From an uncultured Sutterellaceae bacterium (GTDB taxonomy: Bacteria > Pseudomonadota > Gammaproteobacteria > Burkholderiales > Burkholderiaceae_F), in the NCBI GenBank assembly GCA_902797695.1, contig CADBTW010000088.1, positions 23,837-87,836 on the forward strand: 64,000 nucleotides of DNA. Direction: 5' to 3'. The notes under the pieces were generated by a model. That model was not told where the DNA came from and ran no database searches. It saw only the letters and a program-made list of their open reading frames with translations. The stretch's first letter is position 1; every line of letters starts with the position of its first letter. Of this stretch, positions 8,860 to 18,374 are shown piece by piece. The position numbers were made by a program, and so were the translations under genes.

Positions 8860-10125
8860 TTGGGAAAAGTGTCACTTCCTTTTGAGCTTCTTATCGGTCT
8901 TCGCTACACGCGCTCCGGGCGGAGGGCCGCCCGCAAGGACCGGTTCGTCTCGTTCATTTCGGCGACGAGCGTCGTTTCGATCGCGCTCGGCGTCATGGCG
9001 CTCATCATCGTGCTCTCCGTCATGAACGGCTTCCAGACCCAGGTCCGGGACCGGATGCTTTCCGTCATCCCCCACATACAGATCACGAGTCGCTCGGGAC
9101 CGGTCGAGGACTGGCGGACGCTCGCCGCCGAGGCCCGCAGGAACCCCGAAGTGGTCGGCGCCGCGCCGTACGTCGCCGGACAGGGCCTCGTTTCGACCGG
9201 GAGCCGGGTGACGGGCGTTCTCGTTGAGGGCGTGGATCCCGCCGAGGAAGGCAAGGCGAGCGAGGTGGCGTCCACGATGCCCCCCGGCACGCTCTCCTCC
9301 CTCGCTCCCGGAAGTTTCAACGCCGTGATCGGCTCGGTCCTCGCCGCCCGCCTCGGCGTGATGCCCGGAGACCGGATCGCGCTCGTCGTTCCGCAGGGCA
9401 CGATGACGCCCGCTGGAATGATCCCGAGGGCGCGCACGCTCACCGTGAGCGGGGTGTTCAGCGCGGGCCACTACGAGTACGACTCCTCGATGGTGTTCAT
9501 GAACATCGAGGACGGCGCCGCGCTTTTCAGGACCGGGGGGCCCATGGGGGTGCGCGTGCGGATCTCTGACATGCAGAACGCCCCGAAGGTGGCGAGGAGC
9601 CTCCGGGCGTCGCTTCCTCCCGAGTTCACGGCCCGGGACTGGTCCGAGGAGAACCGCACGTGGTTCGCCGCGGTGCAGGTGGAGAAGCGCATGATGTCGA
9701 TCATCCTCTTCCTCATCGTCTTGGTCGGCGCCTTCGGGCTTGTCTCGACCCTTGTGATGACGGTGACCGAGAAGCAGTCCGACATCGCGATTCTCCGGAC
9801 GCTCGGCGCGTCGCCCGCGTCCATCATGAAGGTGTTCATGGTCCAGGGTGCCGTGATCGGCGTCACGGGGGTCGCGGCGGGAGTCGCCTTCGGCCTTCTC
9901 ATCGCCTGCAACCTGAGCTCGATCGTCTCCGGGATCGAGTCGCTCTTCCACGTGGAATTCCTTCCCCAGTCGATCTACCTTATTTCCACCATGCCGTCTG
10001 AGCCGAGGGCCTCGGACATCATCCCGATCGCGGTGTTCTCGCTTCTGCTCTCGCTTGCGGCAACCATTTACCCGAGCTGGAGAGCGTCCCGCATCCGGCC
10101 GGCGGAGGCGCTTCGCTATGAGTGA
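8860..10125 (+). CDS. lolC: Lipoprotein-releasing ABC transporter permease (LolC/LolE family)
   Basis: Inner-membrane permease that, with the LolD ATPase, extracts outer-membrane lipoproteins and hands them to LolA. The 421 residues show the family layout: a transmembrane segment near residues 30-55 (SFISATSVVSIALGVMALII), a large periplasmic domain, then three C-terminal membrane segments (about 270-300, 320-350, 385-410). Only one permease gene is present, so the transporter may be a homodimer of the LolF kind. The start is uncertain: TTG at 8860 or GTG at 8869, neither with a strong ribosome site. It overlaps lolD by eight bases. A TAGAAT -10-like box lies at 8783-8788. Confidence 0.93.
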   Translation: MGKVSLPFELLIGLRYTRSGRRAARKDRFVSFISATSVVSIALGVMALIIVLSVMNGFQTQVRDRMLSVIPHIQITSRSGPVEDWRTLAAEARRNPEVVGAAPYVAGQGLVSTGSRVTGVLVEGVDPAEEGKASEVASTMPPGTLSSLAPGSFNAVIGSVLAARLGVMPGDRIALVVPQGTMTPAGMIPRARTLTVSGVFSAGHYEYDSSMVFMNIEDGAALFRTGGPMGVRVRISDMQNAPKVARSLRASLPPEFTARDWSEENRTWFAAVQVEKRMMSIILFLIVLVGAFGLVSTLVMTVTEKQSDIAILRTLGASPASIMKVFMVQGAVIGVTGVAAGVAFGLLIACNLSSIVSGIESLFHVEFLPQSIYLISTMPSEPRASDIIPIAVFSLLLSLAATIYPSWRASRIRPAEALRYE

Positions 10126-10813
10126 CGAAAGGCTTGCTGTGGAGGTCGAGGGGCTTTGCAAGTCCTACCGCGAGGGGAGCCGGGTGACGCCGGTGCTGAA
10201 GGGCGTGGACCTTCGGGTGAGGCGGGGCGAGACCGTCGCTATCGTCGGCGCATCCGGGGCCGGCAAGTCGACACTGCTGCACTGCATCGGGGGGCTTGAC
10301 GACTCGGACAGCGGCAAGGTGGTCGTGGACGGCGTGGCGATCGCCGGGATGAGCGAGGCGGCGCGCGGCGAGCTCCGCAACCGCAGGCTCGGCTTCGTCT
10401 ACCAGTTTCACCACCTGCTGCCCGAGTTCACGGCCGAGGAAAACGTCGCGATGCCGCTCCTCATCCGGAGGATGGAACGCGGGGAGGCGCTGAAGCTCGC
10501 CCGCGCGGTGCTTGAGGCGGTCGGGCTCGGAAGCCGCCTCGACCATCTTCCCTCCCAGCTCTCCGGGGGCGAGCGGCAGCGCACCGCGATCGCCCGCGCG
10601 ATCGTGACCTCACCCGCCTGCGTCCTCGCGGACGAACCGACCGGAAACCTCGACCAGGAAACGGCGCTCGCGGTCTGGGACCGGTTCCTCGGGCTTGCCC
10701 GGGCAAAGGGCTCCGCGATCGTGATCGTGACCCACGACCCGAACCTCGCCGCGAAGTGCGACAGGATCCTGAAGCTCCAGGGCGGAAGAATCGTGCCGGA
10801 GGCCGCGGCATGA
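10118..10813 (+). CDS. lolD: Lipoprotein-releasing ABC transporter ATPase LolD
   Basis: ATP-binding subunit of the Lol complex, on the cytoplasmic face of the inner membrane. The ATG at 10118 lies inside the end of lolC. The 231 residues contain Walker A (GASGAGKST), the Q loop at YQFHHLLPEFTAEENV (typical of LolD), the ABC signature LSGGE and Walker B with VLADEPTGNLD. The gene overlaps the following TatD gene by four bases (ATGA), so lolC, lolD and tatD are one coupled operon. Confidence 0.96.
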   Translation: MSDERLAVEVEGLCKSYREGSRVTPVLKGVDLRVRRGETVAIVGASGAGKSTLLHCIGGLDDSDSGKVVVDGVAIAGMSEAARGELRNRRLGFVYQFHHLLPEFTAEENVAMPLLIRRMERGEALKLARAVLEAVGLGSRLDHLPSQLSGGERQRTAIARAIVTSPACVLADEPTGNLDQETALAVWDRFLGLARAKGSAIVIVTHDPNLAAKCDRILKLQGGRIVPEAAA

Positions 10814-11667
10814 GCCCGGAGCTCTGCCTTCCCCTGATCGACACCCATAACCACCTCCAGGTGGAATCCTTCGACCGGGACAGGGAGGCCGTGGTGCGGA
10901 GGGCCGGGGACGCCGGAGTCGCCTGCGCGCTTGTCGCGGGCGGAAGCCCGCTCGACTGGGAGAAATGCGTGAGCGTCGCGCGGGGCGCCCGCTGGTGCGC
11001 GGGGCTCGGCGTCCATCCGCTCGCGACCGCGAGCGCGGAGGTTACCCCGGAGTCTGGGGAAATTCTCCGGGACGCGCTCCGGAAGGCGCTTTCGGAACCT
11101 GGAAGTCCTGTCGTCGCGGTGGCGGAGATCGGGCTCGACGGTTACGTGGCGGGACTCGACTGGAAGAAGCAGGAGGAAGTGTTTGCTTCGCAGCTGAAGG
11201 TCGCCCGCGACTTCGGACTCCCGGTGTCGCTTCACGTGAGGCGCTCCGTGGACCAGGTTGCGAAGTGGCTTCGGAGGATTCCGGTCCCGGGAGGCGTCGC
11301 CCACGCGTTCAACGGTTCGGAGGAGCAGGCGCGCGTCTTCATCGGGCTAGGCCTGAAGCTCGGGTTCGGCGGCGCGATGACCTATTCCGGAAGTCGGAGG
11401 ATCCGGCATCTCGCCGCGACGCTCCCGCTCGGGAGCATCGTGCTTGAGACCGACTCCCCCGACATGCCGTCCTCTTCGCGCCGTGACGCGGGGGCTCTCC
11501 GCACGGAGCCCTCCGACATCGCGTCCTACCTCGGGATCCTTTCAGAACTGCGCCGGGTTCCCGCTTCGGACCTCGCGCCTGTGATCTACGAAAATTCTCT
11601 TAATGCCTTTCCCCTGATGCGCCGGATTCTCGGGGCTCGGACACAAGCGGAAGGCCCCGAGCGCTAA
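10810..11667 (+). CDS. TatD-family metal-dependent hydrolase
   Basis: A 285-residue TIM-barrel metallohydrolase, probably a deoxyribonuclease. The metal ligands of the family are visible in order: DTHNH at the N-terminus, AEIGLD, SLHVRR, VAHAFNG and ETDSPDMP. The ATG at 10810 overlaps the lolD stop. The ORF is open upstream, but that part lies within lolD and is not used. TatD paralogues are hard to tell apart, so I give no symbol. Confidence 0.9.
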   Translation: MSPELCLPLIDTHNHLQVESFDRDREAVVRRAGDAGVACALVAGGSPLDWEKCVSVARGARWCAGLGVHPLATASAEVTPESGEILRDALRKALSEPGSPVVAVAEIGLDGYVAGLDWKKQEEVFASQLKVARDFGLPVSLHVRRSVDQVAKWLRRIPVPGGVAHAFNGSEEQARVFIGLGLKLGFGGAMTYSGSRRIRHLAATLPLGSIVLETDSPDMPSSSRRDAGALRTEPSDIASYLGILSELRRVPASDLAPVIYENSLNAFPLMRRILGARTQAEGPER

Positions 11668-11707
11668 AATGCCGCGTTAATTCGCGAATATCTTTCGTCT
11701 TGCAAAA

Positions 11708-12277
11708 ATGAGCCAGTTTACGAAAAACAACAGCGTCCTCGTTGCCCTGATCGGACTTGACCAGCCGGGAATCGTCGCCACCGTCGCTTCGGCGTTCACG
11801 CGGCTGGGCTGCAACATCGAGGAAATGACCCAGTCGATTCTCCACGGCCAGTTCTCCAGCATTTTCCTTGTGAACAAGCCTGAGGGGCTCGCGAACGAAG
11901 CGCTCGAGAAGGAAGTCGGCGGGGCCCTCAAGGCGAAGCGCTTCCGCCTCACACTGGTGATCCGCGACTTCGAGGCCCTTCCCGAGGAACTTCCGTCCTC
12001 CCAGCCCTTTGTGGTTTCGATCTGGGGCCGCGACGCGAACGACATCGTCGCGACGTTCTCCCGCATCATGAGCGAGCAGCGGGTGAACATCCGCGACCTT
12101 CGCGCGAAGCCGCTCGGCCAGGGCGAGTCGGTGCAGATCTTCGAGGTTGATGTCCCGGACACTGTTGACACCCGCGCGCTGCACCGCGTGATGAGCGAGC
12201 GCGCGAAGTCGATGGGCCTCACGCTCACGATGCAGCACCACCGCATCTTCGACGCGATGCACAGCGTGGAGCTCTAG
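11708..12277 (+). CDS. Tandem ACT-domain regulatory protein (GcvR-like)
   Basis: A 189-residue protein made of two ACT domains (about 8-85 and 98-180). The first opens with VLVALIGLDQPGIVATVASAF and the second with FVVSIWGRDANDIVATFSRIM, the pattern of amino-acid-binding regulatory folds such as the glycine cleavage repressor GcvR. No DNA-binding domain is seen. It sits directly before a UPF0210 gene, a pairing that recurs in bacteria and suggests a joint role. A TAAAAT box at 11665-11670 could be its -10. Confidence 0.8.
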   Translation: MSQFTKNNSVLVALIGLDQPGIVATVASAFTRLGCNIEEMTQSILHGQFSSIFLVNKPEGLANEALEKEVGGALKAKRFRLTLVIRDFEALPEELPSSQPFVVSIWGRDANDIVATFSRIMSEQRVNIRDLRAKPLGQGESVQIFEVDVPDTVDTRALHRVMSERAKSMGLTLTMQHHRIFDAMHSVEL

Positions 12278-12361
12278 GAGCCTCCGGTCGCTTCCCGGGA
12301 CTCGCCGGCCGCGATGCCGGCGACCCTGCCGCAAACAATTTTTCTGTAGGTCATTCTTCAA

Positions 12362-13741
12362 ATGATTTCTGAGAGCGAGATCCTTTCCACCATCAACATG
12401 ACCCGCTCCGAGCATCTCGATGTCCGCACCGTGACGCTCGGCGTGAGCCTCTTCGACTGCGCGAGCAACGACCTCGACACCTTCATCTACCGGATGCGTT
12501 CGAAGATCTCGAAGTACGCGAAGCGCCTCGTCGAGACCTGCAACATGGTCGGCGACAGGTACGGCATCCCGGTCGTGAACAAGCGCATCTCGGTGTCCCC
12601 GATCGGCACGGTCTGCTCGTCCTTCAGCCCGAAGGAGCTCGCCGTGGTCTGCCGCGAGCTCGACGCTGCGGCGAAGGAGGTCGGCGTTGACTTCGTGGGC
12701 GGGTTCGGCGCCCTGGTCGAGAAGGGCATCACGCCCGGGGAGCGCAACCTCATCGATTCGCTTCCGGAAGCGCTCGCCACTTCCGACCGCGTCTGCTCCT
12801 CGATCAACGTGGGCTCGACCAAGGCCGGCATCAACATGGACGCCGTCGCCCTGATGGGCCAGAGGATCAAGGACGTCGCCGAGGCGACCGCCGACCGCGA
12901 CGGGCTCGGAGCCGCGAAGCTCGTGGTCTTCTGCAACATCCCGCAGGACGTTCCCTTCATGGCGGGCGCCTATCTCGGAGTCGGAGAGCCTGACGTCGTG
13001 ATCGACGTCGGCGTTTCGGGCCCGGGCGTCGTGAAGAAGGCCCTCGACCGTCTGATCGAGGAACGCCGGAACGGCCGCAACGTGACTGTCGACAACGTGG
13101 CCGAAACGATCAAGTTCACGGCGTTCAAGGTAACCCGCGTGGGCGAGATCATCGGGCGGGACGTCGCGAAGGAGCTCGGGATCCCGTTCGGCGTCGCGGA
13201 CCTTTCGCTCGCCCCGACCCCGGCGGTCGGCGACTCGGTGGGCGAGATCTTCCAGGCGCTCGGCCTCTCCTCGATCGGCGCCCCCGGCACCACCGCGATC
13301 CTCGCGATGCTGAATGACGCGGTGAAGAAGGGCGGGGTCTTCGCGTCCTCCCATGTCGGCGGCCTTTCCGGCGCCTTCATCCCGGTTTCCGAGGACCACG
13401 CGATCGCGGCCGCCGCTGCGAGCGGCGCGCTTTCCTTCGAGAAGCTCGAGGCGATGACCTCGGTCTGCTCGGTAGGCCTCGACATGATCGCGATCCCGGG
13501 AGACACCACCGCCGCGACCATTTCCGGCATGATCGCGGACGAGGCCGCGATCGGGATGATCAACAACAAGGCGACCGCCTGCCGCCTGATCCCGGTTCCC
13601 GGGAAGGGCGTCGGCGAGAAGGCGGTCTTCGGCGGGCTCCTTGGCGAAGCCCAGGTGATGCGGGTCCCGGGCGGGAAGTCCGAGGGCTTCGTCGCGCTCG
13701 GCGGCCGGATTCCGGCCCCGATCCACAGCCTGAAGAACTAG
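12362..13741 (+). CDS. UPF0210 / DUF711 (PFL-family) protein
   Basis: A 459-residue cytoplasmic protein of the UPF0210 family, named PFL family because of distant similarity to pyruvate formate-lyase. The family features I recognise are the N-terminal EILSTINM-x2[12 protein letters not shown], the Gly-rich [12 protein letters not shown] and the [16 protein letters not shown] near the C-terminus. The biochemical role is not established. It follows the tandem-ACT gene by 84 bases on the same strand. The ribosome site is weak, but no other start near the N-terminal motif fits. Confidence 0.88.
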   Translation: MISESEILSTINMTRSEHLDVRTVTLGVSLFDCASNDLDTFIYRMRSKISKYAKRLVETCNMVGDRYGIPVVNKRISVSPIGTVCSSFSPKELAVVCRELDAAAKEVGVDFVGGFGALVEKGITPGERNLIDSLPEALATSDRVCSSINVGSTKAGINMDAVALMGQRIKDVAEATADRDGLGAAKLVVFCNIPQDVPFMAGAYLGVGEPDVVIDVGVSGPGVVKKALDRLIEERRNGRNVTVDNVAETIKFTAFKVTRVGEIIGRDVAKELGIPFGVADLSLAPTPAVGDSVGEIFQALGLSSIGAPGTTAILAMLNDAVKKGGVFASSHVGGLSGAFIPVSEDHAIAAAAASGALSFEKLEAMTSVCSVGLDMIAIPGDTTAATISGMIADEAAIGMINNKATACRLIPVPGKGVGEKAVFGGLLGEAQVMRVPGGKSEGFVALGGRIPAPIHSLKN

Positions 13742-13825
13742 GGCGGGGGCTCCTCCTGCCGGAGTTTCTCCGGCTGACCGGGAAGCTCCGGTCCGTGCCT
13801 CTGAAGCAACCCGTTACGAAGTGCG

Positions 13826-13854
13826 AATCCCCGGGCCGGGAAAGCCCGGGGATT
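13826..13854 (+). terminator. Strong hairpin after the UPF0210 gene
   Basis: AATCCCCGGGC (13826-13836) pairs perfectly with GCCCGGGGATT (13844-13854) around a 7-base loop: eleven pairs. Only a short TTGT follows, so it may be a poor intrinsic terminator. Confidence 0.55.
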
Positions 13855-13950
13855 GTGCATACAATGGGGAATGCTTTCAGCCGTGGCCCTACCAGGCCGC
13901 TTTCGAGCGCCGGCTGCGTGAAGCTTTGATTCGCTAACGGAAATTTTCTC

Positions 13951-16089
13951 ATGGCTACTCTTGACCCGAAGGCCGCCGCCCCCGCGAGGGCGAGCTGGCA
14001 GCTCGCACGCTCCGCTGTGGAGCCGCTTTTCGCCGGGCAGCGCCTCGAGACAGGCGAGTCCCGCCTCGCCCACGCTGACGGCATGGCGAGCATCCTGCGG
14101 GGCATCAGGGATGACGACGAGCTCATCGCCGCCGCCTACCTCTTCTCGGTTTACGACGACCTGAAGAATCCCGAGGAGTGGATCGAAAAGAGCTTCGGCG
14201 GCAAGGTCCTCGAGCTTTGCGCGGACCTGCGCAAGCTGATGAAGCTCTCGGCCCGGGCCCGTTCCGACAACAAGGAGGCGAACGCCGCCTCGCAGCCCGA
14301 GAAGCTCCGCAAGATGCTCCTCGCGATGTGCGGGGACCTCCGGGTCGTGCTCCTGCGGCTCGCGAGCCGCCTGCAGACCCTCCGCTGGTTCGTCCAGAAC
14401 CCGAGCCCGGAAGCCGCGGTTTACGGCGCGGAGACCCTTCAGCTCTATTCGCCGCTCGCCAACCGTCTCGGCATTTGGCAGATGAAGTGGGAGCTCGAGG
14501 ACCTCTCGCTCCGGTTCACGAAGCCCGATGTCTACCGCGCGATCGTGAAGGACCTCGACGCGACGCGCGCCCAGCGCCTCGCCTTCGTGCAGGCGGCGGT
14601 CTCGAAGATCCGCAGCCTTCTCGCCGAGCACCACATCAGGGGAGAGGTCTCCGGCCGTTCGAAGCACATCTACTCGATCTGGCTCAAGATGGAGCGGAAG
14701 CACCTCACGTTCAACCGGCTCTTCGACCTGCGGGCGCTCCGCGTGATCGTGGACACGGTCGGGCAGTGCTACGAGGTCCTTTCGATTCTGAACGAGAACT
14801 TCACCCCGATCCAGTCCGAGTACGACGACTACATCGCTCACCCGAAGCCGAACGGGTACCGGTCGCTCCACACCGTGATCAAGGCCTCCGACGGCCTCCC
14901 GGTCGAGATCCAGATCCGCACGAAGGCGATGCACGAGTTCGCGGAGCTCGGCTTCGCCGCGCACTGGCGCTACAAGGAGGCGGGGAATTCGCTCGGAGTG
15001 AACTCCGCCGAGGAGCAGAAGGTCGTGTGGCTGAGGCAGCTGCTCGCCTGGCACTCCGACGTCGAGCCCCCGAAGGCGCCCGGGTTCGAGGACGAGATGA
15101 TCTACGCCCTCACGCCGATGGGCCGCGTGGTGGAACTCGGCGCCGGGAGCACCCCGGTCGACTTCGCCTACATGGTCCACACGCAGCTCGGGCACCGCTG
15201 CCGCGGCGCGAAGGTGAACGGGGCGATGGTGCCGCTCACCCACGTGCTGAAGACCGGGGACACGGTCGAGGTGATCGCCGCGAAGACCGGCGGCCCGTCC
15301 CGCGACTGGATGAACCCAGAGCTCGGGTACGCGGCGATGGCCCGCACGCGGGGCAAGGTCCGCACCTGGTTCAACCAGCAGCACATCAGGGAGCAGACGG
15401 AGAAGGGCCGGAACGAGCTCGACCGCGAGCTCGCCCGCCTCGGGAAGTCCACGTTCAGCCTGGAGGCCCTCGCGAAGGCGCTCGGGTTCGAGTCGGTGGA
15501 CGAGCTCTGCCTCACGATCGCGAGGGACGAGATCTCGTCGCGCGCGATTGAGGCGGTCGTGAATCCCCAGGCGCCGAAGAAGCAGGAGGAAGCCGTTCCC
15601 CCGATTCCGCTCAAGTCCTCCCAGCAGAAGCAGGGCGGCGGGAAGAGCAAGGTGCTCGTGGTCGGGGTCGACTCGCTCCTCACGCAGCTCGCGAAATGCT
15701 GCCATCCGGTTCCCCCTGACGAGATCATCGGATTCGTGTCGCGGGGCAGGGGGGTCGTCGTGCACCGCGCCGACTGCCCGAACGTGAGGAACCTGATGGA
15801 GCGCTCGAGGGAGCGCCTGATAGAGGTTTCCTGGGGCAAGGTCCCGGACGACGCCGTGTACCCGATGGAGATCCTCGTCCTCGCGCGAGACCGCATCGGG
15901 CTGCTGAAGGACGTGACGGACGTCTTCATCCGGCTGAAGATCAACATCACGAAGGTGAACACTCAGAGCTCGCCCGACGGCATCGCCCGGCTTCGCTTCG
16001 GCATCGAGGTGCGGGGCGCGGACCTTCTCGGGCAGGCGGTGAAGGAAGTCCTCGGGGTGAAGGGGGTCATTTCGGCCCGGAGAAGCTGA
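13951..16089 (+). CDS. relA: RelA-type (p)ppGpp synthetase with degenerate hydrolase domain
   Basis: Makes the alarmone (p)ppGpp from ATP and GTP/GDP on starved ribosomes. The 712 residues run: pseudo-HD domain (about 25-170), synthetase (210-340), TGS (370-430), linker and a C-terminal ACT (635-712). The HD metal motif is absent: where hydrolases have HD, this has FSVYDD near residue 65-70. In the synthetase the charged signature is EYDD at 290-293, the ExDD form of monofunctional RelA rather than the RxKD form of bifunctional Rel/SpoT. So this should be a synthetase only, and a SpoT-like hydrolase is expected elsewhere. It stands alone before tRNA-Val. Confidence 0.95.
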   Translation: MATLDPKAAAPARASWQLARSAVEPLFAGQRLETGESRLAHADGMASILRGIRDDDELIAAAYLFSVYDDLKNPEEWIEKSFGGKVLELCADLRKLMKLSARARSDNKEANAASQPEKLRKMLLAMCGDLRVVLLRLASRLQTLRWFVQNPSPEAAVYGAETLQLYSPLANRLGIWQMKWELEDLSLRFTKPDVYRAIVKDLDATRAQRLAFVQAAVSKIRSLLAEHHIRGEVSGRSKHIYSIWLKMERKHLTFNRLFDLRALRVIVDTVGQCYEVLSILNENFTPIQSEYDDYIAHPKPNGYRSLHTVIKASDGLPVEIQIRTKAMHEFAELGFAAHWRYKEAGNSLGVNSAEEQKVVWLRQLLAWHSDVEPPKAPGFEDEMIYALTPMGRVVELGAGSTPVDFAYMVHTQLGHRCRGAKVNGAMVPLTHVLKTGDTVEVIAAKTGGPSRDWMNPELGYAAMARTRGKVRTWFNQQHIREQTEKGRNELDRELARLGKSTFSLEALAKALGFESVDELCLTIARDEISSRAIEAVVNPQAPKKQEEAVPPIPLKSSQQKQGGGKSKVLVVGVDSLLTQLAKCCHPVPPDEIIGFVSRGRGVVVHRADCPNVRNLMERSRERLIEVSWGKVPDDAVYPMEILVLARDRIGLLKDVTDVFIRLKINITKVNTQSSPDGIARLRFGIEVRGADLLGQAVKEVLGVKGVISARRS

Positions 16090-16135
16090 TTTTCTCAGTG
16101 CAAACCCTGAAAAAGGGAAAATTTCGCGGGAAAAT

Positions 16136-16163
16136 TTGCTTTTTTAATTTTTATTCGTACAAT
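16136..16163 (+). promoter_or_regulatory. Sigma-70-type promoter of tRNA-Val
   Basis: TTGCTT (16136-16141), 16 bases, TACAAT (16158-16163). The expected start lies about 6 bases before the mature tRNA. The region is distinctly AT-rich against its surroundings. Confidence 0.75.
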
Positions 16164-16175
16164 AAGAAGCCTCTC

Positions 16176-16252
16176 AGGCACGTAGCTCAGCTGGTTAGAG
16201 CATCACCTTGACATGGTGGGGGTCGTTGGTTCGAGTCCAATCGTGCCTACCA
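16176..16252 (+). tRNA. tRNA-Val (anticodon GAC)
   Basis: 77 bases folding as a full cloverleaf: acceptor AGGCACG/CGTGCCT, D stem GCTC/GAGC, anticodon stem TCACC/GGTGG with loop TTGACAT, T stem GTTGG/CCAAT with TTCGAGT, discriminator A and an encoded CCA. Anticodon GAC reads GUC and GUU valine codons. Confidence 0.97.
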
Positions 16253-16355
16253 AATTTTCTGGGAGCGCTGTGTTGTCGTCGGGCTCGTTTCTATTGAATC
16301 GAACTACGGTGACCACCATTCGATGATGGCGAGTCACACGGCGTTTTCGTAGTAT

Positions 16356-16390
16356 AAAAAAGAGTGCGGCTTCGTCCGCACTTTTTTTTT
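16356..16390 (+). terminator. Rho-independent terminator after tRNA-Val / before thrS
   Basis: AGTGCGG (16363-16369) pairs with CCGCACT (16376-16382) around a CTTCGT loop, followed by nine more T; A-rich on the 5' side. It lies 110 bases behind the tRNA and 56 before thrS, so it ends the tRNA transcript and could also act as a thrS leader attenuator. Confidence 0.85.
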
Positions 16391-16445
16391 GACCCGAAAA
16401 ACTTTTGTCGATCCCCGGGCTCAAGGTTCGGAAAAGGGAGAAAAA

Positions 16446-18374
16446 ATGTTGGAAATCACACTGCCGGATGGCTCGAAGCGTGAATTTGAAGGACCGGTTA
16501 CGGTCGCCCAGATCGCAGCCTCCATCGGCGCCGGGCTAGCCCGTGCAGCGGTCGCCGGCCGCGTCGACGGGAAGCTCGTCGACCTCTCCACTCCTGTCGA
16601 GAAGGACGCTTCCGTCGCCATTGTGACCGCGAAGGACGAGGACGGCCTTGCCGTCATCCGCCATTCCACCGCCCACCTCATGGCCCAGGCCGTGAAGCAG
16701 CTCTTCCCCGAGGTCCAGGTGACGATCGGGCCGTCGATCGAGAACGGCTTCTACTATGACTTCTCCTCGAAGAAGCCCTTCACCGAGGATGACCTCGCGA
16801 AGATCGAGAAGCGCATGGACGAGCTCGCGAAGGAGAACCTCCCGATCACCCGCCGCCTCGTCACCCGCGCTGAGGCGATCGAGTTCTTCGAGAAGCTCGG
16901 CGAGCACTACAAGGTCGAGCTCGTGAAGGCGATTCCCGAGGGCGACGAGATCTCGCTCTACACGCAGGGCGACTTCACCGACCTCTGCCGCGGGCCCCAC
17001 GTCCCGAGCACGGGCTGCCTCAAGGTCCACAAGCTCCTCAAGGTCGCCGGGGCCTACTGGCGCGGCGACTCGAAGAACGAGATGCTGCAGCGCATCTACG
17101 GCACGGCCTTCGCCTCGAAGGACGACCTCAAGGCCTACCTGCACATGCTTGAGGAGGCGAGCCGCCGCGACCACCGCAAGCTCGGCAAGGATATGGACCT
17201 CTTCCATCTTCAGGACGAGGCTCCGGGCATGATCTTCTGGCACGCGAAGGGCTGGGCGCTCTGGCAGGTGATCGAGCAGTACATGCGCCAGGTCTACCGC
17301 GACAACGGCTACCAGGAAGTGAAGGCTCCGCAGCTGCTTGACCGTTCCCTCTGGGAGAAGTCCGGCCACTGGGCGAAGTACCGCTCCAACATGTTCACGA
17401 CGGAGTCCGAGAACCGCTTCTACGCCCTGAAGCCGATGAACTGCCCGGGCCACATCCAGATCTTCAAGAACGCGCTCCGCTCCTACCGCGATCTTCCGAT
17501 CCGCTACGGCGAGTTCGGCCAGTGCCACCGCAACGAGCCCTCGGGCTCGCTCCACGGCCTGATGCGCGTCCGCGGCTTCACGCAGGACGATGGCCACATC
17601 TTCTGCACCGAGGACCAGATCCTTCCGGAGTGCGTGCACTTCACCTCGCTCGTGAAGCGCGTCTACAAGGACTTCGGGTTCGGCGAGATCGAGTACTTCA
17701 TCGCGACCCGTCCTGAGATGAGGATCGGCGACGACGCCACCTGGGACAAGGCCGAGAAGGCCCTGATGGTCGCGCTCGACAGCGCCGGGGTGAAGTACAA
17801 GATCCTCCCGGGCGAAGGCGCGTTCTACGGTCCGAAGGTCGAGTACCACCTCCGCGACTGCCTCGGCCGCTCCTGGCAGTGCGGCACGGTCCAGGTCGAC
17901 TTCCAGATGCCGGGGCGGCTTGGCGCCGAGTACGTCGACGCCGACGACAAGCGCCGCGTCCCCGTCATGCTCCACCGCGCGATCCTCGGCTCGCTCGAGC
18001 GCTGGATCGGCATCCTGCTCGAGCACTACGCCGGTGCCCTCCCGCCGTGGCTCGCCCCGGTGCAGGTCGCGGTCGCCTCGATCACCGACTCGCAGGCCGA
18101 CTACGCCCACGAGGTGTACCAGAAGCTGTTCAATGCGGGTTATCGAGTAGTCGAAGATTTGCGCAGCGAGAAGATCAACTATAAAATTCGCGAACTTAGT
18201 TTGTCGAAAGTTCCGTACATTCTTGTCGTCGGCGACAAGGAGAAGCAGTCGGGTACTGTGGCCGTGCGCCTGCGCGGTGGCCGCAATCTCGGCGCCGTGA
18301 GCCTTGAGGACTTCACCGCAAGGCTCGCCGCACGCGTTGCCGACCATTCCAACATTGAGGTTGCCAATAATTGA
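16446..18374 (+). CDS. thrS: Threonyl-tRNA synthetase
   Basis: Charges tRNA-Thr and edits mischarged serine. The ATG at 16446 is preceded by GGGAG (16436-16440) and gives the normal 642-residue protein; an earlier in-frame ATG lies in the terminator and is rejected. Domains: TGS (1-62), the editing domain with HSTAHLMAQ and CRGPH, a class II core with MNCPGH and [23 protein letters not shown], and the C-terminal anticodon-binding domain. Bases from about 18125 to 18240 have strikingly different codon use (many A/T third bases) from the rest of the gene. This is probably because an infC promoter is embedded there. infC follows with a one-base overlap. Confidence 0.97.
   Translation: MLEITLPDGSKREFEGPVTVAQIAASIGAGLARAAVAGRVDGKLVDLSTPVEKDASVAIVTAKDEDGLAVIRHSTAHLMAQAVKQLFPEVQVTIGPSIENGFYYDFSSKKPFTEDDLAKIEKRMDELAKENLPITRRLVTRAEAIEFFEKLGEHYKVELVKAIPEGDEISLYTQGDFTDLCRGPHVPSTGCLKVHKLLKVAGAYWRGDSKNEMLQRIYGTAFASKDDLKAYLHMLEEASRRDHRKLGKDMDLFHLQDEAPGMIFWHAKGWALWQVIEQYMRQVYRDNGYQEVKAPQLLDRSLWEKSGHWAKYRSNMFTTESENRFYALKPMNCPGHIQIFKNALRSYRDLPIRYGEFGQCHRNEPSGSLHGLMRVRGFTQDDGHIFCTEDQILPECVHFTSLVKRVYKDFGFGEIEYFIATRPEMRIGDDATWDKAEKALMVALDSAGVKYKILPGEGAFYGPKVEYHLRDCLGRSWQCGTVQVDFQMPGRLGAEYVDADDKRRVPVMLHRAILGSLERWIGILLEHYAGALPPWLAPVQVAVASITDSQADYAHEVYQKLFNAGYRVVEDLRSEKINYKIRELSLSKVPYILVVGDKEKQSGTVAVRLRGGRNLGAVSLEDFTARLAARVADHSNIEVANN
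18158..18185 (+). promoter_or_regulatory. Probable internal promoter for infC-rpmI-rplT inside thrS
   Basis: TTTGCG (18158-18163), 16 bases, TATAAA (18180-18185), inside an AT-rich island of otherwise GC-rich coding sequence. In E. coli infC is likewise transcribed from promoters within thrS, which supports the reading. Not proven by sequence alone. Confidence 0.5.

Noticed and set aside
11600-13726. 708-codon minus-strand ORF opposite the ACT and UPF0210 genes
   Set aside because: Rich in Arg, His and Asp as expected from the antisense of GC-rich codons; the plus-strand genes have clear family motifs.
13738-15765. 675-codon minus-strand ORF opposite relA
   Set aside because: Antisense shadow with no domain signature; relA is unmistakable on the other strand.
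16203-16424. Minus-strand ORF of 73 codons across tRNA-Val, ending GLEPTTPTMSR
   Set aside because: This peptide end is a well-known artefact of reading tRNA genes in reverse; the frame also crosses the terminator.
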